64,000 bases of DNA, taken from Bacteroides sp. GTDB taxonomy: Bacteria > Bacteroidota > Bacteroidia > Bacteroidales > Bacteroidaceae. Of the stretch, positions 1 to 9,193 are shown piece by piece. Both the position numbers and the translations under genes were made by a program. Below the pieces are notes generated by a model that was not told where the DNA came from, did not search any database, and was given only the letters and a program-made list of their open reading frames with translations. Positions within the stretch are counted from its first letter, which is position 1. Every line of letters begins with the position of its first letter. The DNA is taken from the NCBI RefSeq assembly GCF_030151085.1, contig NZ_JASLER010000093.1, forward strand, positions 62,001-126,000, in the 5' to 3' direction.

Positions 1-29
1 TTGTAGCAGCGAAGATAAGGAAAATCACA

Positions 30-1043
30 TCAATGAATATATTTTTCCACAAAATTCTTTACCCGCTCTGTATATTCCTGCGGATAGTCTTTGTAAGATT
101 TGGCATGCGTTGCACCGGGAACAATCCATAATTCTTTAGGTTCTGGCTTAGCTTCATAGAGGGAATAAACCATCCAGGTAGGCACATACGTATCAGCGTC
201 CCCATGAATGAAGAACATAGGCAGGCTGCATTTCTTTACTTGATTCAATGCGGAAGCTTCGCGGAAATCCCATTCATATTCTTGCTTGCAAAGCCAGCTT
301 GCTACATGCAGCAAGGGGAAGGCTGGCAAACCGTATTGAGCTTTCAATTCACCACGGAACTCATCCCATACACTGGTGTAACCGCAGTCTTCTACAAAAC
401 ATTTGATGAAGGGTTGCTGATAGACGCCATGTTCTACATCTCCGGAGATCATCATGGTGGTTGCGGCACCCATAGATATGCCATGTACTACCATTTCTGT
501 ACCACTACTACGTACGTAAGTACTATCGCCTACAGCTACTATTTCGTTGTTTCTGCCAAAGAGTTCATCGGCGGTGGTAGTCCATTGCAGGACGTCGAGA
601 CGATCCAACCAGCCCATTTGTATTTCGGTACCCTCGCTCATTCCGTGCCCGTGGAGGTCGGGTAGCAGGACATTATATTTTAGTTGACGGTTATAGAGAT
701 AGCCAATATTGAGCATGCGGATGGAATTGTCGGTATAACCGTGTACAATGACTGCGGTTTTGCGCGTAGGTTGGGCAGCTTCAATATAGAGGGCGTGTAG
801 TTTCTCACCCCGGTCGTTTTCTAAATAAAAGTCGCGTAAGGCACCCACAGTTTGCAGGCTGTCTACCCACGGTTTCAATTCCGGATACTCATTAAACATA
901 TATTCGTAGGACGTCTCAATATTGCGGGCGCGTGCGAGGTCGTCGGGCTTTAGTGCATGCCCTAACATATAATAACCTCCACACAGCAGAACAGTGCAGA
1001 GAACGGCTAAACTGATTAATGAGTATTTAAAAATCCTTTTCAT
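30..1043 (-). CDS. alpha/beta hydrolase, membrane-anchored
   Basis: Serine hydrolase of the alpha/beta fold (337 aa); substrate unknown. The N-terminus has basic residues and a hydrophobic stretch (about residues 5-25), so the protein is probably exported or anchored by a signal-anchor. Visible family motifs are an HGY oxyanion region (VIVHGYTDN), a GHGMSEG loop, the nucleophile elbow GISMG, an Asp in HGDADTYVP and a late His in VPGATHAKSY, which together give a Ser-Asp-His triad. A longer reading frame reaches 1118, but ATG at 1043 is preferred because it gives a proper signal segment and begins one base after the aroE stop. It is the last gene of the housekeeping run. Esterase or peptidase activity cannot be separated by sight. 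Confidence 0.85.
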   Translation of the reverse strand: MKRIFKYSLISLAVLCTVLLCGGYYMLGHALKPDDLARARNIETSYEYMFNEYPELKPWVDSLQTVGALRDFYLENDRGEKLHALYIEAAQPTRKTAVIVHGYTDNSIRMLNIGYLYNRQLKYNVLLPDLHGHGMSEGTEIQMGWLDRLDVLQWTTTADELFGRNNEIVAVGDSTYVRSSGTEMVVHGISMGAATTMMISGDVEHGVYQQPFIKCFVEDCGYTSVWDEFRGELKAQYGLPAFPLLHVASWLCKQEYEWDFREASALNQVKKCSLPMFFIHGDADTYVPTWMVYSLYEAKPEPKELWIVPGATHAKSYKDYPQEYTERVKNFVEKYIH

Positions 1044-1044
1044 G

Positions 1045-1791
1045 TTACCTATTCCAAATTTCCCATGCAGCAAAGGCTTGCAACAACAGCATTTCCAGTC
1101 CGTTCTTGGTGACGGCACCTTGTGCTTCGCCTTTCTTCATGAAAAGAGTTTCATTTGGATTATATAACAAATCGTAAAGCAAATGGTTGGGAGTCAATGA
1201 CTCGTAAGGAATGTTAGGGCAAAAATCTACCTTTGGGTACATGCCTACAGGGGTACAGTTCACAATGACTGTGTACTCTTGCATGATTTCGGGAGTCAAC
1301 TCTTCGTAAGTCAGGTATTTATCGTAATCTTTGGTACGTGATACAAAGGTGCTTTCTACTCCTAGATTTTTCAGTCCCCAATATACAGCTTTGGATGCTC
1401 CGCCGGTGCCCAGGATTAATGCTTTTTTATGATGCTGCTCCAATAGAGGTTCTATGGATTGTGTAAACCCGATGATATCTGAGTTACAACCTATCAGTTT
1501 CACCTTACCTTTGGGGAGGCGGATAATCTTAATAACATTGACTGCGCCTATCTTGGCTGTGTCTTTGTCAAGTTCATCCAGGTAGGGAATGACTTGTTCC
1601 TTATAGGGTATGGTCACATTGAGTCCGCAGAGATTAGGGTTTTCTTCTATCACTTCCATAAAGTCTTCGATGCGGGGGATTTCGAAGTTTACGTATTCTG
1701 CATCGATATTCTCTGCCTTGAATTTCTCATTGAAATATCCGATGGAGAACGAATGCTTCAGCGGATAGCCTATTAAACCGTATTTCTGCAT
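1045..1791 (-). CDS. aroE: shikimate dehydrogenase
   Basis: NADPH-dependent reduction of 3-dehydroshikimate to shikimate in aromatic amino-acid and folate precursor synthesis, cytoplasmic. 248 aa, slightly short but normal for Bacteroidetes. The N-terminus GYPLKHSFS carries the substrate-binding serines, NVTIPYK contains the catalytic Lys, and GTGGASKAV is the nucleotide-binding loop. NCTPVGMYP is a standard C-domain motif. It sits between menG/ubiE and the hydrolase with a single-base gap downstream. Confidence 0.95.
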   Translation of the reverse strand: MQKYGLIGYPLKHSFSIGYFNEKFKAENIDAEYVNFEIPRIEDFMEVIEENPNLCGLNVTIPYKEQVIPYLDELDKDTAKIGAVNVIKIIRLPKGKVKLIGCNSDIIGFTQSIEPLLEQHHKKALILGTGGASKAVYWGLKNLGVESTFVSRTKDYDKYLTYEELTPEIMQEYTVIVNCTPVGMYPKVDFCPNIPYESLTPNHLLYDLLYNPNETLFMKKGEAQGAVTKNGLEMLLLQAFAAWEIWNR

Positions 1792-1823
1792 ATTGATGGG
1801 GTATTAAAAGAATGATGATTTGC

Positions 1824-2561
1824 TTATTTCTGAGCTACATATAAAGTACATATTCCGAAAGTCAACCGCTTGAAGTACACTTTGCTGAAGCCCGCTTTGT
1901 TAAGGACCTTCTGCATTACTTCTCCTTGCGGAAAAGCACGGATACTCTGCGGTAGATAGGTATAGGCACTGTTATCTTTCGAAATACATTTGCCGATTAG
2001 GGGGATGACAACTTTTGAGTAAATAGCAAATAACTGTTTCATCGGGAAGCGGTCCGGAGTAGAAAGTTCCAGTATGACAAGATGCCCTCCAGGTACCAGT
2101 ACGCGGCACATCTCAGAAAGTCCCTTGTCTAATCCGTCGAAATTACGGACTCCGAAAGCCACGGTCACGGCATCGAAACTATTATCGGCAAACGAGAGAG
2201 AGGTGCAATCCTCCCGGGCAAAAGAGATCTTGTCCGAGAGGCGCGCCTGTTTTACTTTTTCACGACCCACATTCATCATACCTTCCGAGATATCGGTACC
2301 TATCAGAGTATCGGGCTGAAGTTCCCGGCACGCAAGGATGGCGAAGTCGCCGGTGCCGGTTGCTACATCCATAATACGCCGTGGACGGAAAGGACGGAGC
2401 GTATTGATTGCTTTCCTACGCCAGCTTCGGTCTATACCCATAGATAGAGTATGATTCAACTTGTCGTAGGCAGGAGCAATATTGTCGAACATTTCTTCTA
2501 CTTGTTCGCTCTTTTTGCCGTCTTTGCCGTATGGCTTGATATGTTCTTGTGGGTAGTCCAT
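1824..2561 (-). CDS. ubiE: demethylmenaquinone methyltransferase
   Basis: SAM-dependent C-methylation, the last step of menaquinone synthesis; Bacteroides use menaquinone, so the menG/ubiE assignment fits. 245 aa. The SAM site is seen as MDVATGTGDFA (about residues 64-74). Family signatures VAFGVRNFDGL and the C-terminal FGICTLYVA are present. The start lies one base after the purC stop, so the two are probably cotranscribed. Confidence 0.95.
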   Translation of the reverse strand: MDYPQEHIKPYGKDGKKSEQVEEMFDNIAPAYDKLNHTLSMGIDRSWRRKAINTLRPFRPRRIMDVATGTGDFAILACRELQPDTLIGTDISEGMMNVGREKVKQARLSDKISFAREDCTSLSFADNSFDAVTVAFGVRNFDGLDKGLSEMCRVLVPGGHLVILELSTPDRFPMKQLFAIYSKVVIPLIGKCISKDNSAYTYLPQSIRAFPQGEVMQKVLNKAGFSKVYFKRLTFGICTLYVAQK

Positions 2562-2562
2562 T

Positions 2563-3504
2563 TTATTTCAAATATTCCATTACGTTCTTTTCGATACGTT
2601 CGGCAATATTGCTGGTATCTTCTTTTACGAACGTCTCACCAGTGATGTGCTCGAATAGTTCGATGTAGCGTTCACTGATAGAATTAACGATTTCTTCAGT
2701 CATTTCAGGAACTTGCTGACCCGTTTTGCCTTGGAAACCATTATCCATCAACCATTCGCGAACGAATTCCTTGGAAAGTTGCTTTTGAGGTTCACCTTTA
2801 GCGAAACGCTCTTCATAGCCTTCGGAGTAGAAGTAGCGGCTGGAGTCAGGAGTATGGATTTCGTCCATCAGGTAGATGGTACCATTATGCTTACCAAATT
2901 CGTACTTGGTATCAACGAGGATCAAACCGCGTTCTGCTGCAATCTCAGTACCACGTAAGAAGAGTCCCATGGTGTATTTCTCCAAGATAGCATATTCTTC
3001 GGGAGTAGCCAGACCCTGTGCCAGGATTTCTTCCTTAGAGATGTCTGCATCATGTTCACCGATTTCTGCTTTAGTAGTCGGAGTGATGATAGGTTCGGGG
3101 AACTTCTGGTTTTCCTTCATGCCTTCGGGCAACTTGATGCCACAGATCTCACGAACTCCACTCTTGTAAGCACGCCATGCACTACCGCAAAGGTAACCGC
3201 GTACAATCATTTCGATGGGGAAACCTTCACACATTACACCTACTGTAACCATAGGGTCGGGAGTAGCCATTTTCCAGTTGGGACATATGTCGGTAGTGGC
3301 ATCCAGGAACTTGGCTGCAATTTGGTTCAGCATTTGTCCCTTGAAAGGAATACCTTTCGGCAATACTACGTCGAAGGCTGAGATGCGGTCTGTTGCGACC
3401 ATTACTAACTTTTCACCATTGATGTTGTACACATCACGTACTTTTCCGTGGTACACACTTTTCTGTCCCGGAAAATTGAAATCTGTTTTAGTTAATGCTT
3501 TCAT
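2563..3504 (-). CDS. purC: SAICAR synthetase (phosphoribosylaminoimidazole-succinocarboxamide synthase)
   Basis: Joins CAIR and aspartate using ATP in de novo purine synthesis. 313 aa, the longer form of the family. Recognisable segments are the early GKVRDVY loop, TDRISAFDVVLP, the RGYLCGSAWRAYK region, and LVDTKYEFG followed by LMDEIHTPDSSRY, all classic SAICAR synthetase blocks. It lies between phoH-like and ubiE on the same strand with a 33 bp upstream gap. Confidence 0.97.
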   Translation of the reverse strand: MKALTKTDFNFPGQKSVYHGKVRDVYNINGEKLVMVATDRISAFDVVLPKGIPFKGQMLNQIAAKFLDATTDICPNWKMATPDPMVTVGVMCEGFPIEMIVRGYLCGSAWRAYKSGVREICGIKLPEGMKENQKFPEPIITPTTKAEIGEHDADISKEEILAQGLATPEEYAILEKYTMGLFLRGTEIAAERGLILVDTKYEFGKHNGTIYLMDEIHTPDSSRYFYSEGYEERFAKGEPQKQLSKEFVREWLMDNGFQGKTGQQVPEMTEEIVNSISERYIELFEHITGETFVKEDTSNIAERIEKNVMEYLK

Positions 3505-3537
3505 CTTTGTAATATTTACTGTTTGAAAATCTACGTT

Positions 3538-4524
3538 TTAGGACGGAAGTTGTCTTTCCGCTCTCTGTTTTTCACGCTCGGCTTTCACTTCCTTATCATA
3601 CTTCTCGTAAGCTTCAACGATATGTGTCACCAGTTTGTGGCGTACAATGTCTTTTTTGTTAAGCTCAATAAAACTGATACCTTTTACTCCTTTCAGAATT
3701 CTTAAGGCTTGTACCAAGCCGGAAGTTTGCGATTGTGGCAAGTCAATCTGCGTCATGTCACCCGTTACAATCATTTTGGTGTTCATTCCCATACGGGTGA
3801 GGAACATCTTGATTTGTTGGGTAGTGGTGTTCTGCGCCTCGTCCAGAATGACTACGGCATCGTTCAGCGTGCGTCCGCGCATAAAGGCTAGGGGAGCAAT
3901 CTGGATGATGTTTAGTTCCATGTATTCTTTGAGTTTGGCAGCAGGTATCATATCTTGCAAAGCATCGTAAAGCGGTTGCAGATATGGGTCTATTTTGTCC
4001 TTCATGTCTCCCGGTAGAAATCCTAGTTTCTCTCCGGCTTCTACGGCGGGACGGCTAAGGATGATTTTCTTAATTTCTTTGTTTTTCAAAGCTCGTACGG
4101 CAAGGGCGATAGCAGTGTATGTCTTACCGGAACCGGCGGGACCGACTGCAAATAACATATCGTTCTTGGCAAAAGCCTCCACTAGTTTCAATTGATTCTC
4201 ACTACGTGGAATAATAGGTTTGCCGTTCACACTGAAAACTATGACATTACCTGATTTCTCGGCTTGTGGAGCATTCCCTTTGATGATGTCTATAATGACC
4301 TCTTCTTTCAAGGAGTTATATTCGGCACAATACTTTTCCAGTTTGGTAATATTTTCTTCGAATGCGCACATTTCTTCTTCGTCTCCCAGGACTTTGATGA
4401 CATTGCCACGGGCAACGATGCGGAGTTTAGGATATAGTGCCTTTATCAGTTGCATATTAGCGTTATTAACGCCATAAAATATAACCGGATCAATATCCTC
4501 GAGAACAATCAGTTTTTCTATCAT
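3538..4524 (-). CDS. PhoH family ATPase/RNA-associated protein
   Basis: Cytoplasmic P-loop ATPase of the PhoH group, thought to act in RNA metabolism. 328 aa. The N-terminal ~90 residues resemble the KH-like RNA-binding part of the family. The Walker A motif GPAGSGKT is near residue 131 and Walker B is VVILDEAQN near residue 225, followed by TRMGMNTKMIVTGD. The C-terminus is charged and lysine/glutamate rich. It lies upstream of purC and 9 bp downstream of the M23 gene. The exact role in Bacteroides is not established from sequence. Confidence 0.9.
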   Translation of the reverse strand: MIEKLIVLEDIDPVIFYGVNNANMQLIKALYPKLRIVARGNVIKVLGDEEEMCAFEENITKLEKYCAEYNSLKEEVIIDIIKGNAPQAEKSGNVIVFSVNGKPIIPRSENQLKLVEAFAKNDMLFAVGPAGSGKTYTAIALAVRALKNKEIKKIILSRPAVEAGEKLGFLPGDMKDKIDPYLQPLYDALQDMIPAAKLKEYMELNIIQIAPLAFMRGRTLNDAVVILDEAQNTTTQQIKMFLTRMGMNTKMIVTGDMTQIDLPQSQTSGLVQALRILKGVKGISFIELNKKDIVRHKLVTHIVEAYEKYDKEVKAEREKQRAERQLPS

Positions 4525-4533
4525 TGATATACT

Positions 4534-5253
4534 TTAATATTCAATTCGTGTTGGCAGTGAAACGTTTTGCAAATGTAGTGAAACGTTTTTATAGTCAAAT
4601 GGTTCTATCGGGTATTTTTTTTGCAGAGGGCGCTGATAGATCATTGGTAACTGTTTTACTATGATTTCGTTTCCTTTTTTGGTACAACTGATATTCTTCC
4701 CGTTCAATATTCCTTCTTTCATGTTAAAGATGAGATTGGGGTCGAAATGTTGTCCGTTAATACGTGTTTCGAAGTGTAAGTGCTCGGTGGATGCACGTCC
4801 TGTGCGTCCGGTTAGGGCTATTGCTTGTCCTGCTTTTACTGTATCTCCGCTATGAACAAGGTTTTTGGAGTTGTGGCTATATATGGTCTCCAAACCGGAC
4901 GGGTGACGTACAACGATCACATTACCGTATGCACTGTAAGGTTTTGCCATCCGCACCACACCATCGAAAACGCAACGGATGGTATCTTTGGCGCGGGTTT
5001 TGATGTCTATGCCGCTATGATGTCCCCGTCCTCGTCCGTAAGGGGAAATGACTTTGGCGCCCGGTAAAGGGAAGGCATATTGCGTATCTGTTATGGTATC
5101 GAGATAGATTTCTATCTGTTTGCCTTTGTCGAATAACCCGGGAGTTGCTACACGGATGTGATTAATTTCCATAGGAGAAAAAGGCGGATTCTTCGCATGT
5201 GTTGTCATGGAAAGAACTATCAGTAATATAGGTATGATAAAGGTATACTTCAT
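4534..5253 (-). CDS. M23 family metallopeptidase (LytM domain)
   Basis: Predicted secreted zinc endopeptidase or peptidoglycan-binding LytM protein, 239 aa. An N-terminal signal peptide ends near the Ala-Lys after a hydrophobic run (residues 3-19). The LytM domain spans about residues 60-180, with the zinc ligands in HHSGIDIK and HLHFETR and a glycine-rich GRTGRASTEHLH core. The two metal motifs look intact, so catalysis is plausible. The C-terminal ~55 residues are specific to Bacteroidetes. Target and partner are unknown. Confidence 0.88.
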   Translation of the reverse strand: MKYTFIIPILLIVLSMTTHAKNPPFSPMEINHIRVATPGLFDKGKQIEIYLDTITDTQYAFPLPGAKVISPYGRGRGHHSGIDIKTRAKDTIRCVFDGVVRMAKPYSAYGNVIVVRHPSGLETIYSHNSKNLVHSGDTVKAGQAIALTGRTGRASTEHLHFETRINGQHFDPNLIFNMKEGILNGKNISCTKKGNEIIVKQLPMIYQRPLQKKYPIEPFDYKNVSLHLQNVSLPTRIEY

Positions 5254-5256
5254 AGG

Positions 5257-5925
5257 TTATAAAAAATATTGTATGCTTCCGCCATCCGAAGAAGCGTATT
5301 TCTTTAATAGGTCTTGTATCATTTCAGCGGCTTCTTCCAATCCGTCCGATCCGTTGTATCCATTGATGATGGCAAGGATGTGCCGGGTTTCAAGATCCAT
5401 CTTGGTACGTTCATTATCACTGGTCGGGGTACCGATGCCACCTGTCAAATCACGGTAGACAGGTAAACCTTCTATATTGAGTACTCCGCGTCCGATTCCT
5501 TCAAAAGGTTCATCGGCACGTCCGATACCAAGCACAAGATCTGTGCCTTGTATCTTGTCTGCATCAAATCCACCGATGGAGTATCCAGTACGTAAAGAAA
5601 CAAGATTAATGAGGTCTACCAATGTATCAATCTGATATAATGCAAGGCCACGCATTAACCGTCGGCGCAAGGCTTCGGCAGACGGACGATAACGGCTGGG
5701 ATCTTTTCCACAATGTTTGTAAGCTTCACGGGTAGCGGCTATTACAGGTTGTAGTTTAATATCTTCCGCTACAGTAGTGGTTGTTAATTCCTCAGTAAAA
5801 GCATTTATTTCCTCCCAAAGTCCTTCACTGAAAGTCGTATTAGTAACTTCGGCATAAACAGCTGCACCTCTAAAAATGGGGCAGGCTAGCTTTATTTCTT
5901 CTGATACAGTAATATTATAAAACAT
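5257..5925 (-). CDS. B3/B4 tRNA-editing-like domain protein
   Basis: Stand-alone B3/B4 domain, the fold used for proofreading in phenylalanyl-tRNA synthetase beta. 222 aa, cytoplasmic. The central stretch DPSRYRPSAEAL and the later LVDLINLVSLRTGYSIGG are the typical signature. Such free-standing proteins are thought to bind or edit tRNA or modified amino acids, but their substrate is unresolved. The gene overlaps nothing and is 3 bp upstream of the M23 gene, suggesting cotranscription. Confidence 0.85.
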   Translation of the reverse strand: MFYNITVSEEIKLACPIFRGAAVYAEVTNTTFSEGLWEEINAFTEELTTTTVAEDIKLQPVIAATREAYKHCGKDPSRYRPSAEALRRRLMRGLALYQIDTLVDLINLVSLRTGYSIGGFDADKIQGTDLVLGIGRADEPFEGIGRGVLNIEGLPVYRDLTGGIGTPTSDNERTKMDLETRHILAIINGYNGSDGLEEAAEMIQDLLKKYASSDGGSIQYFL

Positions 5926-5947
5926 AAAATAGCTATGAATTATTAGC

Positions 5948-5972
5948 TATAAGTTATGACTAATAACTTATA
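5948..5972 (-). terminator. hairpin at the end of the pgeF-like gene
   Basis: A perfect 10-bp inverted repeat (TATAAGTTAT / ATAACTTATA, 5-base loop) overlaps the last codons of the upstream gene and lies before the B3/B4 gene start. It is very A+T-rich and has no clear T tract, so it may be a weak terminator or an mRNA-processing hairpin. Confidence 0.35.
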
Positions 5973-6784
5973 ACTTGGTTTATCATGATCCCCGACAATA
6001 TACGCCCTGATTTGATGCCCAGTCGTCTTGCCGAGAAGAATTCTTCATGTTGAGTAAAAGTGCATATACCTGCTGTTTCCACTTGGATGGAAGGCACTCC
6101 GAAGTCTAATAGTTGCAAACGGTTGGCTGCCCATAAGTCGATATGATATTTATGTGTTTCGGGTTTCCACTCTGAGATATAATCCATTCGGAAGCCATTC
6201 TCGCGGAAAGCTTCGTACACTTCGTCACCTACTTCAAAAGCGGGTAGGGAGATGCCGGGACCGATACAAGCTATAATGTCTTTACCATCTGTATTGTAGA
6301 GTGACCGCATCTTGTCAAGGGTATGTCCGAGGATATAGTTTACTGTTCCCCGCCAACCTGCATGAACAGCAGCTATGACTTCGTGAACGCGATCATAGAG
6401 TAAGATAGGAATACAGTCTGCGGTAGAGATGCAGAGGCAACAATCCGGTTCACGGGTAATCAATGCATCAATGCCTTGCAGCATGGTATGTCGATCTTCT
6501 TTGTTAGCTTGCAGGTAGGTCTTATCAATGGCAAGTACTTTCGTACCATGAGTCTGGTAGGGAATAATTAATTCTTTAGGAGGCTGCGGCAGAGATGAAC
6601 ATACTATTTCCTGATTGCGTCTGACGCATTCCGCATCATCTCCCGTATAAGGCGTGCAATTGAAAGAATCATAATTTCCTTGGCTGCATCCTCCACGACG
6701 GGTAGTTACAAAACAAGAAATGTTGGGATATGAGGAAAGAATCTCATATCCCAACATTTTCTTATCTTCGGTGAGAGAAATCAT
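5960..6784 (-). CDS. pgeF: polyphenol oxidase/laccase-domain protein (YfiH/PgeF family)
   Basis: Member of the YfiH family, first called multicopper polyphenol oxidase and now linked to purine nucleoside handling and peptidoglycan editing; cytoplasmic. 274 aa from the chosen start. Family metal-site motifs are visible: TADCIPILLYD, AVHAGWRG and ACIGPGIS, with a C-terminal SARRLG-like segment. The frame extends to 6802, but ATG at 6784 forms an ATGA overlap with the obgE stop, which suggests translational coupling and is preferred. Confidence 0.88.
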   Translation of the reverse strand: MISLTEDKKMLGYEILSSYPNISCFVTTRRGGCSQGNYDSFNCTPYTGDDAECVRRNQEIVCSSLPQPPKELIIPYQTHGTKVLAIDKTYLQANKEDRHTMLQGIDALITREPDCCLCISTADCIPILLYDRVHEVIAAVHAGWRGTVNYILGHTLDKMRSLYNTDGKDIIACIGPGISLPAFEVGDEVYEAFRENGFRMDYISEWKPETHKYHIDLWAANRLQLLDFGVPSIQVETAGICTFTQHEEFFSARRLGIKSGRILSGIMINQVISY

Positions 6785-7965
6785 TTTTTGTCGTCCTCCC
6801 AATCCTCTTCTTCATATTCGAAGTCTTCGAGGTCGTCAATATCCTCGTCGTCCTCTTCATACTCGTAACTGAGGTCTTCGTCTTCACCTTCATCTTGCAA
6901 TTCCTCTTGCAGATGGCTCATGTCTTTGGCACGATGGGCAATGCTTTCTATTTTGCCTTCTATTTTGTTACTTTCCTTATTCAACTCTTCCCAAAGGAGG
7001 TCTTTCAGTACGGAGACACCCATACCGGAGATTGCAGAGATGAATACATGTGGAATGTTTTCAGGCAGCGTAGGCTCTATCTCGTCCATCAATTCCTGAT
7101 CGAGCATATCACATTTGGTAATAGCAAGTACCCGTTGCTTATCCAGCATTTCGGGGTTGAAAGTGCGAAGTTCGTTCAGTAAGATTTCATATTCCTTGCG
7201 AATGTCGTCGCTATCGGCAGGCACCATGAACAGTAACAATGAGTTACGCTCGATATGACGCAAGAAACGTAGTCCCAAACCTTTACCCGCACTGGCTCCT
7301 TCGATAATACCGGGGATATCTGCCATGACGAATGACTTGCCGTCACGATAGGATACAATCCCCAGATTTGGTTCTAATGTGGTAAAAGGATAGTTCGCAA
7401 TCTTGGGTTTTGCAGCTGAAATAGAGGCTAGTAAAGTTGATTTTCCTGCATTAGGGAAACCTACCAGACCGACATCTGCCAGCAATTTCAACTCCATGAT
7501 TACTGTCATTTCCTGCATCGGTTCGCCCGGTTGCGCAAAGCGTGGGGCTTGTCGGGTGGCAGTTTTGAAATGCGAGTTGCCCAAGCCGCCTCGTCCGCCT
7601 TTCAGTAGAATGACTTCTTGTCCATGTTCGGTCACGTCGCAGAGGTATTCACCGGTTTCAGCGTTGTATACTACTGTTCCGCAGGGAACTTCAATTACTT
7701 TGTCTTCTCCGTCCTTGCCGAAGCTGCGTCCTTTACTGCCCGATTCACCGTGACCTGCCATGATATGACGGTCGTAGCGCAGGTGCAACAAGGTCCAATA
7801 GTTACGGTTACCGCGGAGTATAACATGACCTCCTCGTCCTCCGTCACCTCCGTCGGGGCCACCATTGGGTATGTATTTCTCACGCCGCATGTGCGTGGAG
7901 CCTCGTCCGCCCTTTCCGGAGCGGCAATATATTTTTACGTAGTCAACAAAATTCGATTCAGCCAT
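6781..7965 (-). CDS. obgE: Obg/CgtA GTPase
   Basis: Essential ribosome-associated GTPase involved in 50S assembly and stress response. 394 aa. The glycine-rich Obg fold (residues 1-160, with GGDGGRGGHVILRG) is followed by the G domain: G1 GFPNAGKST near residue 168, G3 DIPGIIEGAS, and G4 TKCD. The last ~70 residues are a strongly acidic tail rich in Asp and Glu, a common but variable feature of Obg. The stop overlaps the start of the pgeF-like gene, and the adk stop lies 10 bp upstream. Confidence 0.97.
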   Translation of the reverse strand: MAESNFVDYVKIYCRSGKGGRGSTHMRREKYIPNGGPDGGDGGRGGHVILRGNRNYWTLLHLRYDRHIMAGHGESGSKGRSFGKDGEDKVIEVPCGTVVYNAETGEYLCDVTEHGQEVILLKGGRGGLGNSHFKTATRQAPRFAQPGEPMQEMTVIMELKLLADVGLVGFPNAGKSTLLASISAAKPKIANYPFTTLEPNLGIVSYRDGKSFVMADIPGIIEGASAGKGLGLRFLRHIERNSLLLFMVPADSDDIRKEYEILLNELRTFNPEMLDKQRVLAITKCDMLDQELMDEIEPTLPENIPHVFISAISGMGVSVLKDLLWEELNKESNKIEGKIESIAHRAKDMSHLQEELQDEGEDEDLSYEYEEDDEDIDDLEDFEYEEEDWEDDKK

Positions 7966-7975
7966 ATTCTTTTTT

Positions 7976-8548
7976 TTATTTTACTTTATCAATAGCACTA
8001 CAAACATCAGCAAAGATTTCGTCCAAGATGCCGAAGCCTTTGATGTGTTGGTATTTACCATCTTGTTTATACCAATCAATCAACGGAGAAGTTTGAGTGT
8101 GATAAACAACGAGACGTTTTTTGATAGTTTCTTCGTTGTCATCTGCACGACCTGATTCTAATCCACGCTTGATGAGGCGCTTCATCAATTCTTCTTCAGG
8201 CACGTCGAGGTCAAGCATTATGCTTACTTCCTGGTTACGTTCAGCGAGCATTTTCTTTAATGCCTCAGCCTGTGCAATTGTTCTGGGGAAACCATCAAAA
8301 ATAACACCTTTGCTATCTTTGAAGCTATCCAGTGTGCTGGCAAGGATATCAATCATCAGTTCGTCAGGAATCAACTGACCTTGGTCGATGTAACCTTTAG
8401 CTGTTTTGCCTAGTTCTGTGCCATTCTTAATCTCAGCGCGGAGTACGTCTCCTGTAGAAATGTGGTTAATACCATATTGCTTCACAATCAAGTCACTTTG
8501 TGTTCCCTTACCTGAACCGGGAGCACCGAAAATTACAATATTCAACAT
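7976..8548 (-). CDS. adk: adenylate kinase
   Basis: Interconverts AMP and ATP with two ADP; cytoplasmic. 190 aa, the short form without the extended zinc-binding LID. The P-loop GAPGSGKGTQ is at residues 7-16, the AMP site FDGFPRT is near residue 84 and the LID arginines lie around RGLESGRADD. It lies between hpt and obgE, the usual Bacteroides order. Confidence 0.97.
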   Translation of the reverse strand: MLNIVIFGAPGSGKGTQSDLIVKQYGINHISTGDVLRAEIKNGTELGKTAKGYIDQGQLIPDELMIDILASTLDSFKDSKGVIFDGFPRTIAQAEALKKMLAERNQEVSIMLDLDVPEEELMKRLIKRGLESGRADDNEETIKKRLVVYHTQTSPLIDWYKQDGKYQHIKGFGILDEIFADVCSAIDKVK

Positions 8549-8582
8549 CTTGTTTAGTTATTATTTAAATGATTTATTATAA

Positions 8583-9119
8583 TTAATCTACTACTGTATA
8601 GATATCGGGATAATTACGACCAAAGCCATCATAATCCAGTCCATAACCTACTATAAAGTCATTGGGAATGCTCATGGCAACATAATCAATATCCAGTTTT
8701 ACTTTAAGTTTTTCGGGTTTCAGCAATAGAGATGCAATGCGGATTTCCTTGGGATTGCGTGTGCCGAGTGTATCCAGTAGGCGTTGCATGGTGAAACCGG
8801 TGTCTACAATATCTTCTACGATGACTACCGTACGGTCAGTTAGGTCTTCATTGATGCCTATCACTTCTTTGATAACCCCTGTAGAAGCTACTCCCTGATA
8901 AGATGCTAATTTGATGAACGAGATTTCGCAAGGTATCGTAATACGTTTCATCAAATCAGCGGTAAACATGAACGAACCATTCAATACGCTGAGGAATAAT
9001 GGGTTCTTTCCTGCCAGATCACGATTGATCTCGTTGGCTACGCGGGTTACTTCCTTTAGAATGTCCTGCTCTTTGATAGAGACAGTGAACGTTTTATCCT
9101 TTATCTGTATAGAGTCCAT
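8583..9119 (-). CDS. hpt: hypoxanthine phosphoribosyltransferase
   Basis: Purine salvage: converts hypoxanthine or guanine to IMP or GMP using PRPP. 178 aa. The PRPP motif VVIVEDIVDTG is near residue 100 and the purine-binding YVAMSIPNDFIVGYG is near residue 148. A longer frame reaches 9176, but it would read through the promoter box at 9147-9154, so ATG at 9119 is chosen. Confidence 0.95.
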   Translation of the reverse strand: MDSIQIKDKTFTVSIKEQDILKEVTRVANEINRDLAGKNPLFLSVLNGSFMFTADLMKRITIPCEISFIKLASYQGVASTGVIKEVIGINEDLTDRTVVIVEDIVDTGFTMQRLLDTLGTRNPKEIRIASLLLKPEKLKVKLDIDYVAMSIPNDFIVGYGLDYDGFGRNYPDIYTVVD

Positions 9120-9146
9120 AGGTGGGGTATATTTTGAAAATTGGTA

Positions 9147-9154
9147 CAAAGATA
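9147..9154 (-). promoter_or_regulatory. -7 promoter box for hpt
   Basis: On the minus strand this reads TATCTTTG, an exact TAnnTTTG box of the Bacteroides primary sigma factor, 28 bases before the hpt ATG. It probably drives the hpt-adk-obgE run. Confidence 0.65.
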
Positions 9155-9193
9155 GTGCAAACGGAATGCAGTACAAAATAAGCTTGCTTATTT